Shown here: positions 1 through 12,439 of the stretch, piece after piece
How the letters are laid out: each line of letters opens with the position of its first letter
Numbering within the stretch: position 1 is the stretch's first letter
DNA from: Deinococcus hopiensis KR-140
Lineage (GTDB): Bacteria > Deinococcota > Deinococci > Deinococcales > Deinococcaceae
Length of the DNA: 64,000 nucleotides
NCBI RefSeq assembly: GCF_900176165.1
Contig: NZ_FWWU01000009.1
Location: 3,039,001 to 3,103,000, forward strand
Reading direction: 5' to 3'
Notes under the pieces: model-generated
Told to the model about the DNA's origin: nothing
What the model saw: only the letters and a program-made list of their open reading frames with translations
The model's database searches: none
Made by a program: the position numbers and the translations under genes

Positions 1-42
1 GAGACCCCGTGCGCGCCCGGTTACACCAACCTGGAGGTCCAT
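1..42 (-). CDS. Possible 5' end of an unidentified gene (cut by window edge)
   Basis: An ATG at 42..40 on the minus strand opens a frame that stays open to the window edge and begins MDLQVGVTGRARGL. The beginning loosely recalls small hot-dog thioesterases, but 14 residues do not allow a family call. No clear Shine-Dalgarno or -10 box precedes it. It would lie downstream of the amidohydrolase on the same strand. It may be only a chance open frame. Confidence 0.2.
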   Translation of the reverse strand, partial: MDLQVGVTGRARGL

Positions 43-126
43 CTTCAGAACTTTTCGGAGGCGCGGGTCGCCGGGAGGTTGGCCCTCTGCCGCCGAGCTT
101 TGGCAGGTTGCGGCGGCTCCAGCGCC

Positions 127-1638
127 CTACAGTACCAGCGCCCGCGCGTTGCCGCCCAGCCGGTCCCACAGCGTAAAGGCCGCGCGGGCACCAGGGCGGA
201 TGACGCCCTCGTCGTCCCATCCGGCGGCGAGGGCGGGGCCCCGGGTATGGGCGTGCAGCACGTCCATCTCCGTGAGGGCTTCAGCCGCGGCAACGCGCTC
301 GCCCGCGTCGTCCACCCGCGTCATGGCCGCCGCGAAGTTGGCGCGGTACTCGGGCGGCGCGACGGGCGCGTCGGACCCGAAGGCGAGGACGGCCCCCGCC
401 GCCTTCAGCGAGCGGAAGGCGTAACTCGTGGTGGTGAGGTGGGGCATCAACTCCCGGATCATGGGACCGTCGGCCTGGAGGTGGATGGGCTGCACACTGG
501 CGGTCAGGCCGCGAAAGCGGGGAAGGTCCTGGGGGCGCAGGTGCTGGGCATGTTCCACGCGCAGGCGCACGCCTTTCTCCTTGGCAAGGGGGCGCAGGGC
601 ATCGTACACATCCAGTACCTCCGTATTGGCCCGGTCCCCGATGGCGTGGGTAACGGGCGTGAGGCCGAGACGCAGGGCCTGCTCACCGCGCTCGCGGATG
701 AGTTCGGGCGGGTCCAGCGGAATGCCCGTGCCGCTGCCGTCGGCAAAGCCCGGGGCGTGGAGCCAGGCAGTGCGGCTGCCCAGCGCTCCATCGGCGAAGA
801 ACTTCACGCCACCCCACTGAAAGAGGCCGCCTGGATTGAGGCTCAGGCCCAGTTCACGGGCGTGGCCCAGGCGCCCGTGGGGCAAGGTGGCCCAGACGCG
901 CAGCGGCAACTCGCCCTGGGCCGCCAGCGTTTGCAGGGCGCGGGGCGCTTCCGGAGACTCGAAGGCCATCGTGTGGGCGCTGACGTAGCCCCGCGCGGCG
1001 AGGTCATTGGCGCCTGCGCGTGCCGCCGCGAGGTACTCGGCCTCGGTGGGCACGGGCAGGGCGCGGGCCAGGAGGTCCGTGGCATTTTCCAGCAGGGTGC
1101 CCAGGGGCCGCACGACGCGGCCGCCCTCGGGGTCCGGGGTGGTGCCGCTCACCCCAGCCAGTCGCAGCGCGAGTGAGTTGGCCCAGCTCATGTGGAGGTC
1201 CCGAGAGTAGAGCAAAACGGGGTGGTGTGGGCTGACCTCATCCAGTAGGGCGGCGGTGGGGTAGTCCGTCAGGCCCAGTTCGGACAGCAGGAAGCCGCCG
1301 CCGCGAATCCACGTTCCGCGCGGCGTGTTCAGCGCCCGCTGGCCCACCCGCGCCTGCACCTCCGACACGCTGCGCGCCCCGTGCAGGTTCAGCTGAGACA
1401 GCGAGAAGCCGTAGGAGACGAGGTGAATGTGCGCCTCGCTGAGCCCCGGTGTGAGCAGCAGATCGCGGTGATCTTGCACCTCGGCGCGGGGAGCGAGGGC
1501 GGCCACCTCTTCCCGCGTGCCCACGGCCAGCACCCGTCCACCGCCCACCAGCACAGCCTCAGCTTGGGGACGTGCATCGTCGAGCGTCAGGGTCCGGGCG
1601 TAAATGACCGTGGGGGGAACAGGTGGGGAAAACGTCAT
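127..1638 (-). CDS. Amidohydrolase family 3 protein (YtcJ-like)
   Basis: A 503-residue metal-dependent amidohydrolase of the YtcJ/amidohydrolase-3 group. The N-terminal beta-sandwich segment (residues 1-60) leads into the HxH metal motif (SEAHIHL, about residue 70), then the TIM barrel with VTHAIGDRANTEVLD and RVEHAQHL around residues 330-370, and the late FGSDAPV metal aspartate near residue 425. Length and motif order are normal for the family. The family hydrolyses N-acyl, formamide or cyclic amide substrates; the substrate here cannot be read from sequence. No signal peptide, so cytoplasmic. The ATG at 1638 is favoured because a TACCCT box ends 7 nt upstream; GGGAGG is also present. It is divergent from the response regulator at 1714. 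Confidence 0.85.
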   Translation of the reverse strand: MTFSPPVPPTVIYARTLTLDDARPQAEAVLVGGGRVLAVGTREEVAALAPRAEVQDHRDLLLTPGLSEAHIHLVSYGFSLSQLNLHGARSVSEVQARVGQRALNTPRGTWIRGGGFLLSELGLTDYPTAALLDEVSPHHPVLLYSRDLHMSWANSLALRLAGVSGTTPDPEGGRVVRPLGTLLENATDLLARALPVPTEAEYLAAARAGANDLAARGYVSAHTMAFESPEAPRALQTLAAQGELPLRVWATLPHGRLGHARELGLSLNPGGLFQWGGVKFFADGALGSRTAWLHAPGFADGSGTGIPLDPPELIRERGEQALRLGLTPVTHAIGDRANTEVLDVYDALRPLAKEKGVRLRVEHAQHLRPQDLPRFRGLTASVQPIHLQADGPMIRELMPHLTTTSYAFRSLKAAGAVLAFGSDAPVAPPEYRANFAAAMTRVDDAGERVAAAEALTEMDVLHAHTRGPALAAGWDDEGVIRPGARAAFTLWDRLGGNARALVL

Positions 1639-1645
1639 GCCTCCC

Positions 1646-1651
1646 AGGGTA
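1646..1651 (-). promoter_or_regulatory. -10 box of the amidohydrolase
   Basis: TACCCT on the minus strand lies 7 nt before the ATG at 1638, fitting the TAnnnT leaderless pattern seen across the window. No convincing -35. Confidence 0.4.
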
Positions 1652-1701
1652 AAGGAGTGGGGAGAACGTGGGTTGCGCCCGCCTCCTTCTCAACGGCCTG
1701 T

Positions 1702-1707
1702 TAGAAT
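1702..1707 (+). promoter_or_regulatory. -10 box of response regulator gene
   Basis: TAGAAT ends 6 nt before the ATG at 1714 and no Shine-Dalgarno lies between, so transcription probably starts at the start codon. Confidence 0.45.
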
Positions 1708-1713
1708 TCAGTC

Positions 1714-2748
1714 ATGCCGCGCATCCTGGTGGTGGATGACGACGCCGCCATCCTCAAACTGATCAGCGTGATCCTCACCCGGGCCGGGCACGAGGTTCGC
1801 ACCAGCAGCCATCCCGTTGAGGCGCTGGACCTCCTCAAGGTCTTCACGCCCGATCTGGTCATCAGCGACGTGGTGATGCCCTACATGACGGGCCTCGAAT
1901 TTCTGGAACAGGTCCGCGCCCACGACAAGCTGGGGGCCATGCCCTTCGTGCTGCTCTCCAGCCACGCCGAGCGCACCGATGTGCGGCGCGGCATGAACCT
2001 GGGGGCCGACGACTACCTGCCCAAACCCTTCACGCCGCAAGACCTGCGGGAAGTGATCGATGCCCGACTGCGCCGCGCGGGCCTGACCCTGCAAAGCGAG
2101 AGCGGCATGTCCGCCCGTGGCCTGGGCACCGCGCAGGTGGTGTGGCAGGGCGTGCCGGTGTCTTGGGTGTCGCGCAAGGCGCTGGAGCTGTTTTTCTATC
2201 TGCTGGAGCACAACGAGGTCACGTCCTGGGAAGCTGCCGAGGCGCTGTGGCCCGAGAAAGACGAGGCCCGCGCGAGCAGCCTCTTTCACACCACCCTGCA
2301 CCGTCTGCGCCGCAGCCTGAGCAACGAGGCCGTGGTCAGCACCAACCGGCGCTACGCCCTCGCGGAGAACCTGCGTCCCGAGTACGACGTGCAGCGCTTT
2401 GAACTGCTGGCAGCCCAGGCCGAACAGGGCGCGCTGGGCCTGGAAGAACTGCGCGAGCTGACCGGCATGTACGGCCACTTTCTGCCTGGCGTGGACAGTC
2501 CCTGGGTGGACGACGTGCGCGCCCGCCTGGAGCAAAAGCAGCTCAGCGTACTGGGCCTCGCCGCCCAGGCGGCCACTGCCGCGGGCCGTCCCAAAGACGC
2601 CTCCCAGTTTCACCAGCGCGCCCTGGTCATCGACCCCATGAGCGAGACCGACTGGAGGGGCCTGACCAGCGCCCTGGAGACGCTGGGAGACGCGAGGGCG
2701 AAGCTGGCGGCGCAGCGCGAAGCGTGGTGGGCAACAGATTTGAATTAA
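1714..2748 (+). CDS. Response regulator with SARP-type output (REC-wHTH-BTAD)
   Basis: A 344-residue regulator. Residues 1-125 are a receiver domain with the acidic pocket (VVDDD near residue 8), phospho-acceptor Asp52 in DLVISDVVMP and the YLPKPF lysine near residue 110. Residues about 135-215 form a winged helix of the OmpR/SARP type (KALELFFYLLEHNEVTSWEA, then FHTTLHRLRRSL). Residues 215-344 are a helical repeat region resembling the bacterial transcriptional activation domain (BTAD). It therefore looks like a phosphorylation-controlled SARP activator. No histidine kinase is adjacent, so the partner is unknown. The start is fixed by the -10 box 6 nt upstream. Receiver plus BTAD in one protein is less common than receiver plus winged helix alone. 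Confidence 0.85.
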   Translation: MPRILVVDDDAAILKLISVILTRAGHEVRTSSHPVEALDLLKVFTPDLVISDVVMPYMTGLEFLEQVRAHDKLGAMPFVLLSSHAERTDVRRGMNLGADDYLPKPFTPQDLREVIDARLRRAGLTLQSESGMSARGLGTAQVVWQGVPVSWVSRKALELFFYLLEHNEVTSWEAAEALWPEKDEARASSLFHTTLHRLRRSLSNEAVVSTNRRYALAENLRPEYDVQRFELLAAQAEQGALGLEELRELTGMYGHFLPGVDSPWVDDVRARLEQKQLSVLGLAAQAATAAGRPKDASQFHQRALVIDPMSETDWRGLTSALETLGDARAKLAAQREAWWATDLN

Positions 2749-2819
2749 CAGGGAGCATTTCCCCTCTCCCCCGGAGGAACCCATAGCGCTGCGAAGCAGC
2801 GAGGAGGTGAGTGGTCCAG

Positions 2820-3480
2820 CCCGTGGGGAAACGCCCCCACCTCCTCCTCCGCGAAATTCACCAGCGCCCGCTGACACATCAAGCGCGCAGTGCCCGAGCC
2901 AGCTTGCCCCATGTTCACCGCTCCGCTCGCCTCGAAGGCGGCCTCGACGGGTGGAAGGTTCCGTCGTCGAGTTCGTCAAGCGTGATCCACTGGCGCTCGC
3001 CGCTCATGGGGATGGGTGCGGCCTGGGAAACCGTGCCCCGCTTTCCGGCCCGCACTTCCGCGAGGTGCAGGCTGGTGTTCTTCTCGTTGCCCAGCAGCAC
3101 CCGGGCGTCCAGTCCGTACAGGTGGGCCAGGGGTGGGCCTTCAGCGAGAAGGGGAGTTCATGGTTCGCCGTTCCCTGCGGCGCGCGCGTTTGCCCCACGC
3201 CGCGAAGGGCGAATGCGGGTGACCGCTCCGGAGCACGTCCGGCCCGGTGCGAAAGGCCCCGGGCACCGCACCCACTTCCCCGCGTGGGCGTGCGGGCGGT
3301 GCGGGCGGGATCGAAGGCGGGCGTGGCAGATGGTGGGCTGCGAGCCCGCCGGGGCCGTGAGGCCCGTGCTATGGACGGGCGTGACTTCTGGCGTCAACAC
3401 GTCTTCTGTACGCTTGAATCACGGCCACCGCTCCCCCATTCACCCGCCCCAGGGCGCGGAAATCAGCGGCGTGGCTTTCC
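2820..3480 (-). pseudogene. Decayed aminoglycoside N3-acetyltransferase (AAC(3)) gene
   Basis: Reading the minus strand across all three frames reconstructs, in order, pieces of an AAC(3)-family acetyltransferase: DFRALG...GGAV (about 3465), TPAFDPARTARTPTRG (about 3325-3280), FRTGPDVLRSGHPHSPFAAW (about 3255-3195), LAHLYGLDARVLLGNEKNTS (about 3130-3085) running on to APIPMSGERQWITLDELDD, and a C-terminal piece AAFEASGAVN...ARLMCQRALVNFA (about 2930-2850). At least three frameshifts separate these pieces and the N-terminal third is mostly missing. The family match rests on remembered motifs (HPxxSFAAWG, NTSLHLAE, RxLVxFA). It occupies most of the 890-nt gap between the response regulator and alaS, in which no intact gene is seen. 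Confidence 0.7.
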
Positions 3481-3625
3481 CGGGTGCGCGGCGTGGGCGT
3501 GCGGGCGGTAGTCTCGGGCTTCGGGCTTCCCTTCTCAGGGTAGGGGCCCAACCCCACAGCCGCATGCGCCAAGTGGCACACATCCAAGCGTGGAAAGGGC
3601 AGATTCTCGCCCCTGGCCGCGCTGA

Positions 3626-3631
3626 TAGACT
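3626..3631 (+). promoter_or_regulatory. -10 box of alaS
   Basis: TAGACT ends 7 nt before the alaS ATG at 3639. There is no Shine-Dalgarno, so the transcript is probably leaderless. Confidence 0.5.
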
Positions 3632-3638
3632 CATCCGC

Positions 3639-6329
<2,691 letters not shown>

Positions 6330-6342
6330 TCTCAGGACGAGG

Positions 6343-6380
6343 GGAAGGCTGGGGGCGAACGCCCCCAGCCTTCCCTTTAT
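6343..6380. terminator. Bidirectional terminator between alaS and yjbR-like gene
   Basis: A perfect 14-bp stem (6343-6356 with 6361-6374) with a GAAC loop is followed by CTTTATT on the plus strand. It lies between convergent genes and abuts the stop codon of the minus-strand gene. Confidence 0.8.
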
Positions 6381-6736
6381 TCCACCCCCAACGCCGCCCG
6401 TTGCGCCTTTGTCAGCCCCTTCACGACGAGGGTGTGGCTCTCCCGAAGCAGTTCGGTAGCCAGCCCCTTCGGCAATGTGCCGTCCAGCCGCAGCGTGACC
6501 CAGTGACGCTTGTTGAGGTGGTGGCCGGGGGTAATGGCTCCGTGGGCCGCACGCAACTCCTCGCCGTACTCGGGGCGGACCTTCACGCTGAGGGCCACGG
6601 GATCGCCCTGCAGGTCCGTCAGGGCATACATCTTGCCGCCCACCTTGAACACGAGGGTGGCGGCGCCGAAGGGAAAGGTTTCCTGCGAGCCGGTCAGTTC
6701 GGCGCAGAGGGCCCGCACGTCGGCGATGAAGCGCAT
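6377..6736 (-). CDS. MmcQ/YjbR family protein
   Basis: A 119-residue protein of the MmcQ/YjbR family (double-wing DNA-binding fold). Family hallmarks are visible: PFGAATLVFKVGGKMYAL near residues 22-39, a basic KVRPEYGEELRAAH segment, and GHHLNKRHWVTLRLDG near residues 72-87. The function in vivo is unknown; the fold suggests DNA binding. The ATG at 6736 gives the standard family length; upstream residues in the same frame are low-complexity and unlikely to be coding. It follows a small hypothetical gene on the same strand by 19 nt. Confidence 0.85.
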   Translation of the reverse strand: MRFIADVRALCAELTGSQETFPFGAATLVFKVGGKMYALTDLQGDPVALSVKVRPEYGEELRAAHGAITPGHHLNKRHWVTLRLDGTLPKGLATELLRESHTLVVKGLTKAQRAALGVE

Positions 6737-6755
6737 GCGCGCAGTATGGCGCGGG

Positions 6756-7031
6756 TCAGGAACCGGTGGGAGCGCGGCCCTGTACGGCGGCGAGGTCCCC
6801 GTTGGCCTGCACCGCCGCACTGTCCTGGCCGTGCGCCGAGAGCATGGCCTCCACCTGTCCGGCCCCCAGACCCTGACCCGAAGGCAACGGCGTGGGTGGA
6901 ATCTCCCGCTCGGCGAAGTCGGTGGGGGCTGGGCCCTGGGCGGCGGACATGGTATCCGGAGCGAATTCCCGAGTTCGTACATTCGGGATGGGATTGATGG
7001 GCAGGGCGCCGCCTTTGGGATCGGTGGGCAT
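6756..7031 (-). CDS. Small hypothetical protein
   Basis: A 91-residue hydrophilic, Pro/Ala/Gly-rich protein (begins MPTDPKGGALPINPIPNVRT, contains PLPSGQGLGAGQVEAMLSAH). No signal peptide, membrane segment or known domain. Codon use is like that of neighbouring genes, with G/C in the third position. The start at 7031 has CGGGAG 11 nt upstream; an in-frame TTG at 7079 is possible. It probably shares a transcript with the MmcQ/YjbR gene. I do not recognise it. Confidence 0.55.
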   Translation of the reverse strand: MPTDPKGGALPINPIPNVRTREFAPDTMSAAQGPAPTDFAEREIPPTPLPSGQGLGAGQVEAMLSAHGQDSAAVQANGDLAAVQGRAPTGS

Positions 7032-7102
7032 ACCCCAGCGTGCTCCCGAGCTGTCATGAAAGTCTGACGGTCCCCTCAAGGCTTCGTGATGAACTGACGC
7101 GT

Positions 7103-8056
7103 ATGCGCGCCCTCCTGCCCCTGCTGCTGCCGCCTCTGCTGCTCGGCGCGGCCCCCACCACAGACGAGACGCTGAGGGTGGCGGTGCTGAGCGACTTCAA
7201 CGGTTCCTACGGCAACACCACCTATCCGGCGGCCCTGAGCCACAGCGTGGGCCAGATCGTGGAAGACTGGAAGCCCGACGCCGTGCTGTCGGCGGGGGAC
7301 CTGATTGCCGGGCAGAAGGCCCGCTTGACGGACGCGCAGGTGCAGGCGATGTGGGCGGCCTTTGACCGGGAGGTCCACGCGCCGCTGCGAAGGGCTGGAC
7401 TGCCTTTCGGCTTCACCCTGGGGAACCACGACGCCTCACTGGCGCGGGACCGCCGGGAGGCGGCGGCCTACTGGAGGGCCCACCCGCCCGCCCTCACCTT
7501 TCTGGACCGCTCCGCCTTTCCCTTCCGCTTCAGCTTCCTGCTCAGGGCGTCGGGCCGGAGCCTCTTTGTGGCCTCGCTGGACGCGAGCAGCCCGGATCTG
7601 AGCGCAGATCAGCGCGGGTGGCTGGCCGCCCAGCTCGCTGCGCCCCAGGCGAAAGCGGCAGGCGCACGCATCGTCCTCGGCCACCTTCCTCTCGCCGGGA
7701 TCAGCCGCGAGAAGAACAGACCCGGCGAAGTGATTCGCGGCGCTGTCCCCCTGCGCGAGGTAATGGAGCGGGGGCGAGTGCTGGCATACATCAGCGGCCA
7801 CCAGGCGGCCTACTACCCGGGGCGACTGGGCCGGCTGAACGTCTTTGCCTCCGGAGGCATCGGCGGGCGTGATTACGTGGGATACCCAGGGACAGCCCGC
7901 TCCACCCTCAGCCTACTGACCTTCGATCTGCGTGCGGGTACGGCCACCTTCCGCACGGTGGATGCGGAGACGGGAGCGGAGGTGGCGACAGCTTCCCTGC
8001 CGGCGCGAATTCACGGATTGGGTGGACCGGTCACGCGGGTGGAGGCGTTGCGGTAG
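7103..8056 (+). CDS. Secreted metallophosphoesterase (calcineurin-like)
   Basis: A 317-residue protein with a signal peptide (MRALLPLLLPPLLLGAAP) and a calcineurin-like phosphoesterase domain. The family blocks appear in order: VLSDFNG near residue 32, SAGDLIAG near residue 68, TLGNHDASL near residue 113, VLGHLPL near residue 205 and SGHQAAYY near residue 245. The usual final metal motif GHxH reads GHQA, so one metal ligand may be supplied differently. The substrate is unknown. The start at 7103 puts the signal peptide at the N-terminus; the frame opens at 7040, but the extra residues are implausible. Confidence 0.8.
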   Translation: MRALLPLLLPPLLLGAAPTTDETLRVAVLSDFNGSYGNTTYPAALSHSVGQIVEDWKPDAVLSAGDLIAGQKARLTDAQVQAMWAAFDREVHAPLRRAGLPFGFTLGNHDASLARDRREAAAYWRAHPPALTFLDRSAFPFRFSFLLRASGRSLFVASLDASSPDLSADQRGWLAAQLAAPQAKAAGARIVLGHLPLAGISREKNRPGEVIRGAVPLREVMERGRVLAYISGHQAAYYPGRLGRLNVFASGGIGGRDYVGYPGTARSTLSLLTFDLRAGTATFRTVDAETGAEVATASLPARIHGLGGPVTRVEALR

Positions 8057-8109
8057 CGGCCGCGCCTCTACCCGCCGCGCGGCCGCATCAGGTCCTGTTC
8101 CCAGCACAG

Positions 8110-8250
8110 TCATTCGTACAGTTCCTCGGTCAGGGCTGGCTCCTCCAGGGCCAGCAGGGGCAACTGCTCCAAAGGTGTCTGCAAAAGAGGTTCTGCCTGC
8201 GGGAGGGCGTCAGCCCACGCAGGCGAACGCGGAGCTGCCCTCCACGGCAT
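8110..8250 (-). CDS. Small ORF or gene remnant in a 344-nt intergenic region
   Basis: A 46-codon minus-strand frame runs from the ATG at 8250 and ends TPLEQLPLLALEEPALTEEL followed by YE-stop. The acidic, leucine-rich end looks protein-like, while the first 15 residues do not, so this may be the C-terminal scrap of a lost gene. Nothing else is seen between 8057 and 8400. Confidence 0.25.
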   Translation of the reverse strand: MPWRAAPRSPAWADALPQAEPLLQTPLEQLPLLALEEPALTEELYE

Positions 8251-8400
8251 TCACCCCAACCGCCATGTCCCCACCCTGCAAATGCAGCAGCGCCCTCTTC
8301 CCTTCACCCGTAGCCCCTCACCTGCTGTGACAGCAAGCGGGCCGGAAGCGGGAAATCCCACCTCCAGCCCTCTGCCCTGGCCACTCTGCCTTCTGGGCCC

Positions 8401-9261
8401 TCAGGCCTCCGAGTACGTCTTCTCGATAGGCAGGCCCACGCCGTTGCCCCACTCGGTCCAAGAACCGTCGTAGTTGCGGACCTTGGGGTAGCCCAGCAGT
8501 TCGCGCAGCACGAACCAGGTGTGGCTGGAGCGTTCGGCGATGCGGCAGTAGGCGATGACGTCCTTATCGGCCGTCACGCCCTCGCCGCCGTACAGGGCCG
8601 CCAGCTCGTCAGCGCTCTTGAAGGTGCCGTCCTCGTTGGTGGCCTTGGCCCACGGAATGGAGCGTGCACCGGGAATGTGGCCGCCGCGCAGCACACCTTC
8701 CTGCGGGTAGGCGGGCATATGGGTGACCTTGCCGGAAAACTCATCCGGGCTGCGCACGTCCACCAGCGCACCCTGACCGCTCTGCACGCTTTCCAGATGC
8801 GCCTTGACCTCGTCGCGGTAGGCGCGCAGACTCTCGTCGCGCTGCAGGGCGAGGTAGGTCGTGGGCTCCACGCTGGGCGCGTCGGCGGTTACCTCACGGT
8901 TCTCCGCGATCCACTTCTGGCGGCCCCCGTTCATCAGCTTGAGGTTCTTCACGCCGCTGTAGCTCAGGAACCAGTAGGCGTAGGAGGCCCACCAGTTGCT
9001 CTTGTCGCCGTACAGGATGATCTGGTCGCCGGGCTTGATCCCGAGGCGGCCCAGCAGGGCGCTGACCTCATCGGCGGTGATGAAGTCGCGCTGGACCGGG
9101 TGCCACAGGTCACCTTGCCAGTCGAGCTTGACGGCCCCGGGGATGTGGCCGGTGTCGTACAGCAGAATGTCCTCGTCCACTTCGATCAGGCGGACGCCGG
9201 GCGTGTTGAGGTTCTGGGCCACCCAGTCGGTGCTGACGAGCACGTCTTTCGCGTATTCCAT
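8401..9261 (-). CDS. Thiosulfate/3-mercaptopyruvate sulfurtransferase (tandem rhodanese)
   Basis: A 286-residue tandem rhodanese. The N-terminal domain carries the structural motif LYDTGHIPGAVKLDW; the C-terminal domain has LVDVRSPDEFSG, GHIPGARSIPW and the active-site loop around the persulfide cysteine, YCRIAERSSHTWF. The CRIAERS loop fits the SseA/CysA sulfurtransferases. It transfers sulfane sulfur to thiols or cyanide in the cytoplasm. Start at 9261 is supported by a GGAG site 8 nt upstream. It is divergent from sufE, another sulfur-transfer gene, 143 nt away. Confidence 0.92.
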   Translation of the reverse strand: MEYAKDVLVSTDWVAQNLNTPGVRLIEVDEDILLYDTGHIPGAVKLDWQGDLWHPVQRDFITADEVSALLGRLGIKPGDQIILYGDKSNWWASYAYWFLSYSGVKNLKLMNGGRQKWIAENREVTADAPSVEPTTYLALQRDESLRAYRDEVKAHLESVQSGQGALVDVRSPDEFSGKVTHMPAYPQEGVLRGGHIPGARSIPWAKATNEDGTFKSADELAALYGGEGVTADKDVIAYCRIAERSSHTWFVLRELLGYPKVRNYDGSWTEWGNGVGLPIEKTYSEA

Positions 9262-9370
9262 GTCGGTCTCCTTCGGCGGCGGCCCTCTTCCAGGCTCCCG
9301 CGACGCTGCCCCCGATTGTACCCACTTTGGGCAGCCGTTGACAAAAAAGGTCAACTGGACAGGGCTCACG

Positions 9371-9398
9371 TTGGAACGGGGAGGGTGAGGGGTACAGT
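9371..9398 (+). promoter_or_regulatory. Promoter of sufE
   Basis: TTGGAA (9371-9376), 16-nt spacer, TACAGT (9393-9398). The start codon follows after 6 nt, so the transcript is probably leaderless. Confidence 0.55.
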
Positions 9399-9404
9399 GA
9401 CGCC

Positions 9405-9842
9405 ATGACCGACGCGGCCCCCCTGCCCGAGAAGCTCCAGAGCATCGTAAACCTCTTTCGCTCCGCCCCCAAACCCCTGCGCCTCCAGGCCCTGCTCGAG
9501 TACAGCAAGAAGCTTCCCAGCCTGCCCGAGAAGTACGTCGAGCACCCCGAATTCCTCCAGCCCGTCCCCGAATGCGCCAGCCCCTTTTTCCTGGTGACCG
9601 AGCGAACCGAGAACGGCGGCGTCAATATGTTCTTCAAGGTGCCGGAAGAAGCGCCCACGGTGCGCGGCTACGCCGGAATTCTGCACGAGGCCCTTCAGGG
9701 CGAGTCGCCCGAGACGATCTTGAACATTCCCGACCAGTTCTACATGGACATGGGCCTGACCGAACTTATTACGCCGATGCGCCTGCGGGGAATGGGGGCG
9801 ATTCTGATGCGGCTGAAGAACGAGGTGCGGGAAGGGGCGTAG
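9405..9842 (+). CDS. sufE: SufE-family sulfur acceptor for Fe-S cluster assembly
   Basis: A 145-residue SufE-fold protein. The sulfur-accepting cysteine is in VPECASPFFL (about residue 52), the normal SufE position, followed by FFKVPEEAPTVRGYAGI and the C-terminal GLTELITPMRLRGMGAIL helix typical of the family. SufE takes sulfur from the cysteine desulfurase SufS and passes it to the SufBCD scaffold. The other suf genes are not in this window. The start is fixed by the -10 box 6 nt upstream. Confidence 0.92.
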   Translation: MTDAAPLPEKLQSIVNLFRSAPKPLRLQALLEYSKKLPSLPEKYVEHPEFLQPVPECASPFFLVTERTENGGVNMFFKVPEEAPTVRGYAGILHEALQGESPETILNIPDQFYMDMGLTELITPMRLRGMGAILMRLKNEVREGA

Positions 9843-9884
9843 GAGCGGCCAACGGCCAGGCGGCCAGGGTGACTGGCCGTGCCC

Positions 9885-10472
<588 letters not shown>

Positions 10473-10478
10473 CACCCC

Positions 10479-10484
10479 AGTGTA
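10479..10484 (-). promoter_or_regulatory. -10 box of rdgB
   Basis: TACACT on the minus strand, 6 nt before the ATG at 10472; leaderless arrangement. Confidence 0.45.
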
Positions 10485-10520
10485 GGCGAGCCCCAAAAGC
10501 GTGGCGTGAGCAGGGTCCCT

Positions 10521-11213
10521 CTAGACCACGTTCAGGGGGATCTCGGCCCGCACCCGCCACCGCGCCTCGCCCTCCCGCTTCTCGAAGAGGGTCACCGAGC
10601 GGTAGGTCTGCGCGTGGTGGGCCTGCACCAGCACTTCCAGGCGAGCGCGGAGGCCGGAGACGTCCTTACCTCCATACGGCTGCACCAGTGTGAAGTGCGG
10701 CTGCCACGAGTCCAGGCCACGCGGCGTACGCAGCAGCGCCATGCGCGCCTGCTCGAAGGGCCGCGCATATTTGCCTGCCGCCACCGGCGCGTCAAAGGGC
10801 GAGGCGGTGACGAAGCGCGTCAGGCGGGCCAGCAGCAGCGTGTGCAACGCCAGCAGCGGGGCATTCGCATCGAAGCGGTGCACCCAAGTGGTCTGCTCAT
10901 CCCAGCCTTCGACGCGCCCGCCCGTAACAGTCAGCACCGCTCCCGGGGAGAGACAGGCGGCGCACGCCCGCACCTCCGCCTCGATGTCGGGCCAGCGCGA
11001 GGAACCGGTGTAAAAGCCCTCCACCACCGTCAGGTGTAGCCCGTACCGCCCGGCGTCACGCTGGTCTTCCCGCCGCAGGAAGTCTGGCAGCGCCACCTCC
11101 CGCTCCGCCCGCACGTCGTAACCGATCAGCTCCGTCCCCAGCCTGTAATAGGCATCCCCGGCGGGTGGGCAGAGGTAGACGGCGAACCGGGTGCCCTGCC
11201 GGTGATCAGCCAT
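10521..11213 (-). CDS. 2H phosphoesterase superfamily protein (DUF1045-like)
   Basis: A 230-residue cytoplasmic protein with the two His-x-Thr/Ser motifs that define 2H phosphoesterases: GLHLTVVEGFY (about residue 59) and PHFTLVQPYGG (about residue 181). The beginning, RFAVYLCPPAGDAYYRLG, and overall size match the DUF1045 group often found with phosphonate-metabolism genes, but no phn gene is present here. Members cleave cyclic phosphodiesters of nucleotides or RNA; the substrate is unknown. The ATG at 11213 gives the natural start. Confidence 0.8.
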   Translation of the reverse strand: MADHRQGTRFAVYLCPPAGDAYYRLGTELIGYDVRAEREVALPDFLRREDQRDAGRYGLHLTVVEGFYTGSSRWPDIEAEVRACAACLSPGAVLTVTGGRVEGWDEQTTWVHRFDANAPLLALHTLLLARLTRFVTASPFDAPVAAGKYARPFEQARMALLRTPRGLDSWQPHFTLVQPYGGKDVSGLRARLEVLVQAHHAQTYRSVTLFEKREGEARWRVRAEIPLNVV

Positions 11214-11249
11214 GTGGAGCCACCCGCCTTACTGGAAGCTGACTCCCCA

Positions 11250-12182
<933 letters not shown>

Positions 12183-12439
12183 GGGCACGCGCCCTTAGAT
12201 TGTGTGTCCTGCATGGTGCGTCCTCCGGGGGAGATGAGGCGTGAAGCGGCGCGGAGGGCGCGAACTGGGCGGTTCTTGGTCCGTCTGCGGTTCGAGATTC
12301 ACGTTCATCACCTCCTCCGTCGGCCGCGCGGCGCTTCACACGCGGGCACCGCCTGCCATGCTAGCGGCGCGGAGGCGGGGGGAGCAAGGGTCAGCGTTAC
12401 GCCGCACCTGCTGCCCCCATTTCACGAACCCCAGGGCAC

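Noticed and set aside
1708..2979. A 423-codon open frame on the minus strand opposite the response regulator
   Set aside because: Composition and lack of motifs show an antisense shadow; the plus strand has a complete receiver domain.
2811..3638. In-frame extension of the alaS reading frame by 276 codons
   Set aside because: The extension overlaps an acetyltransferase pseudogene on the other strand, has unnatural composition, and the ATG at 3639 has a -10 box and matches family starts.
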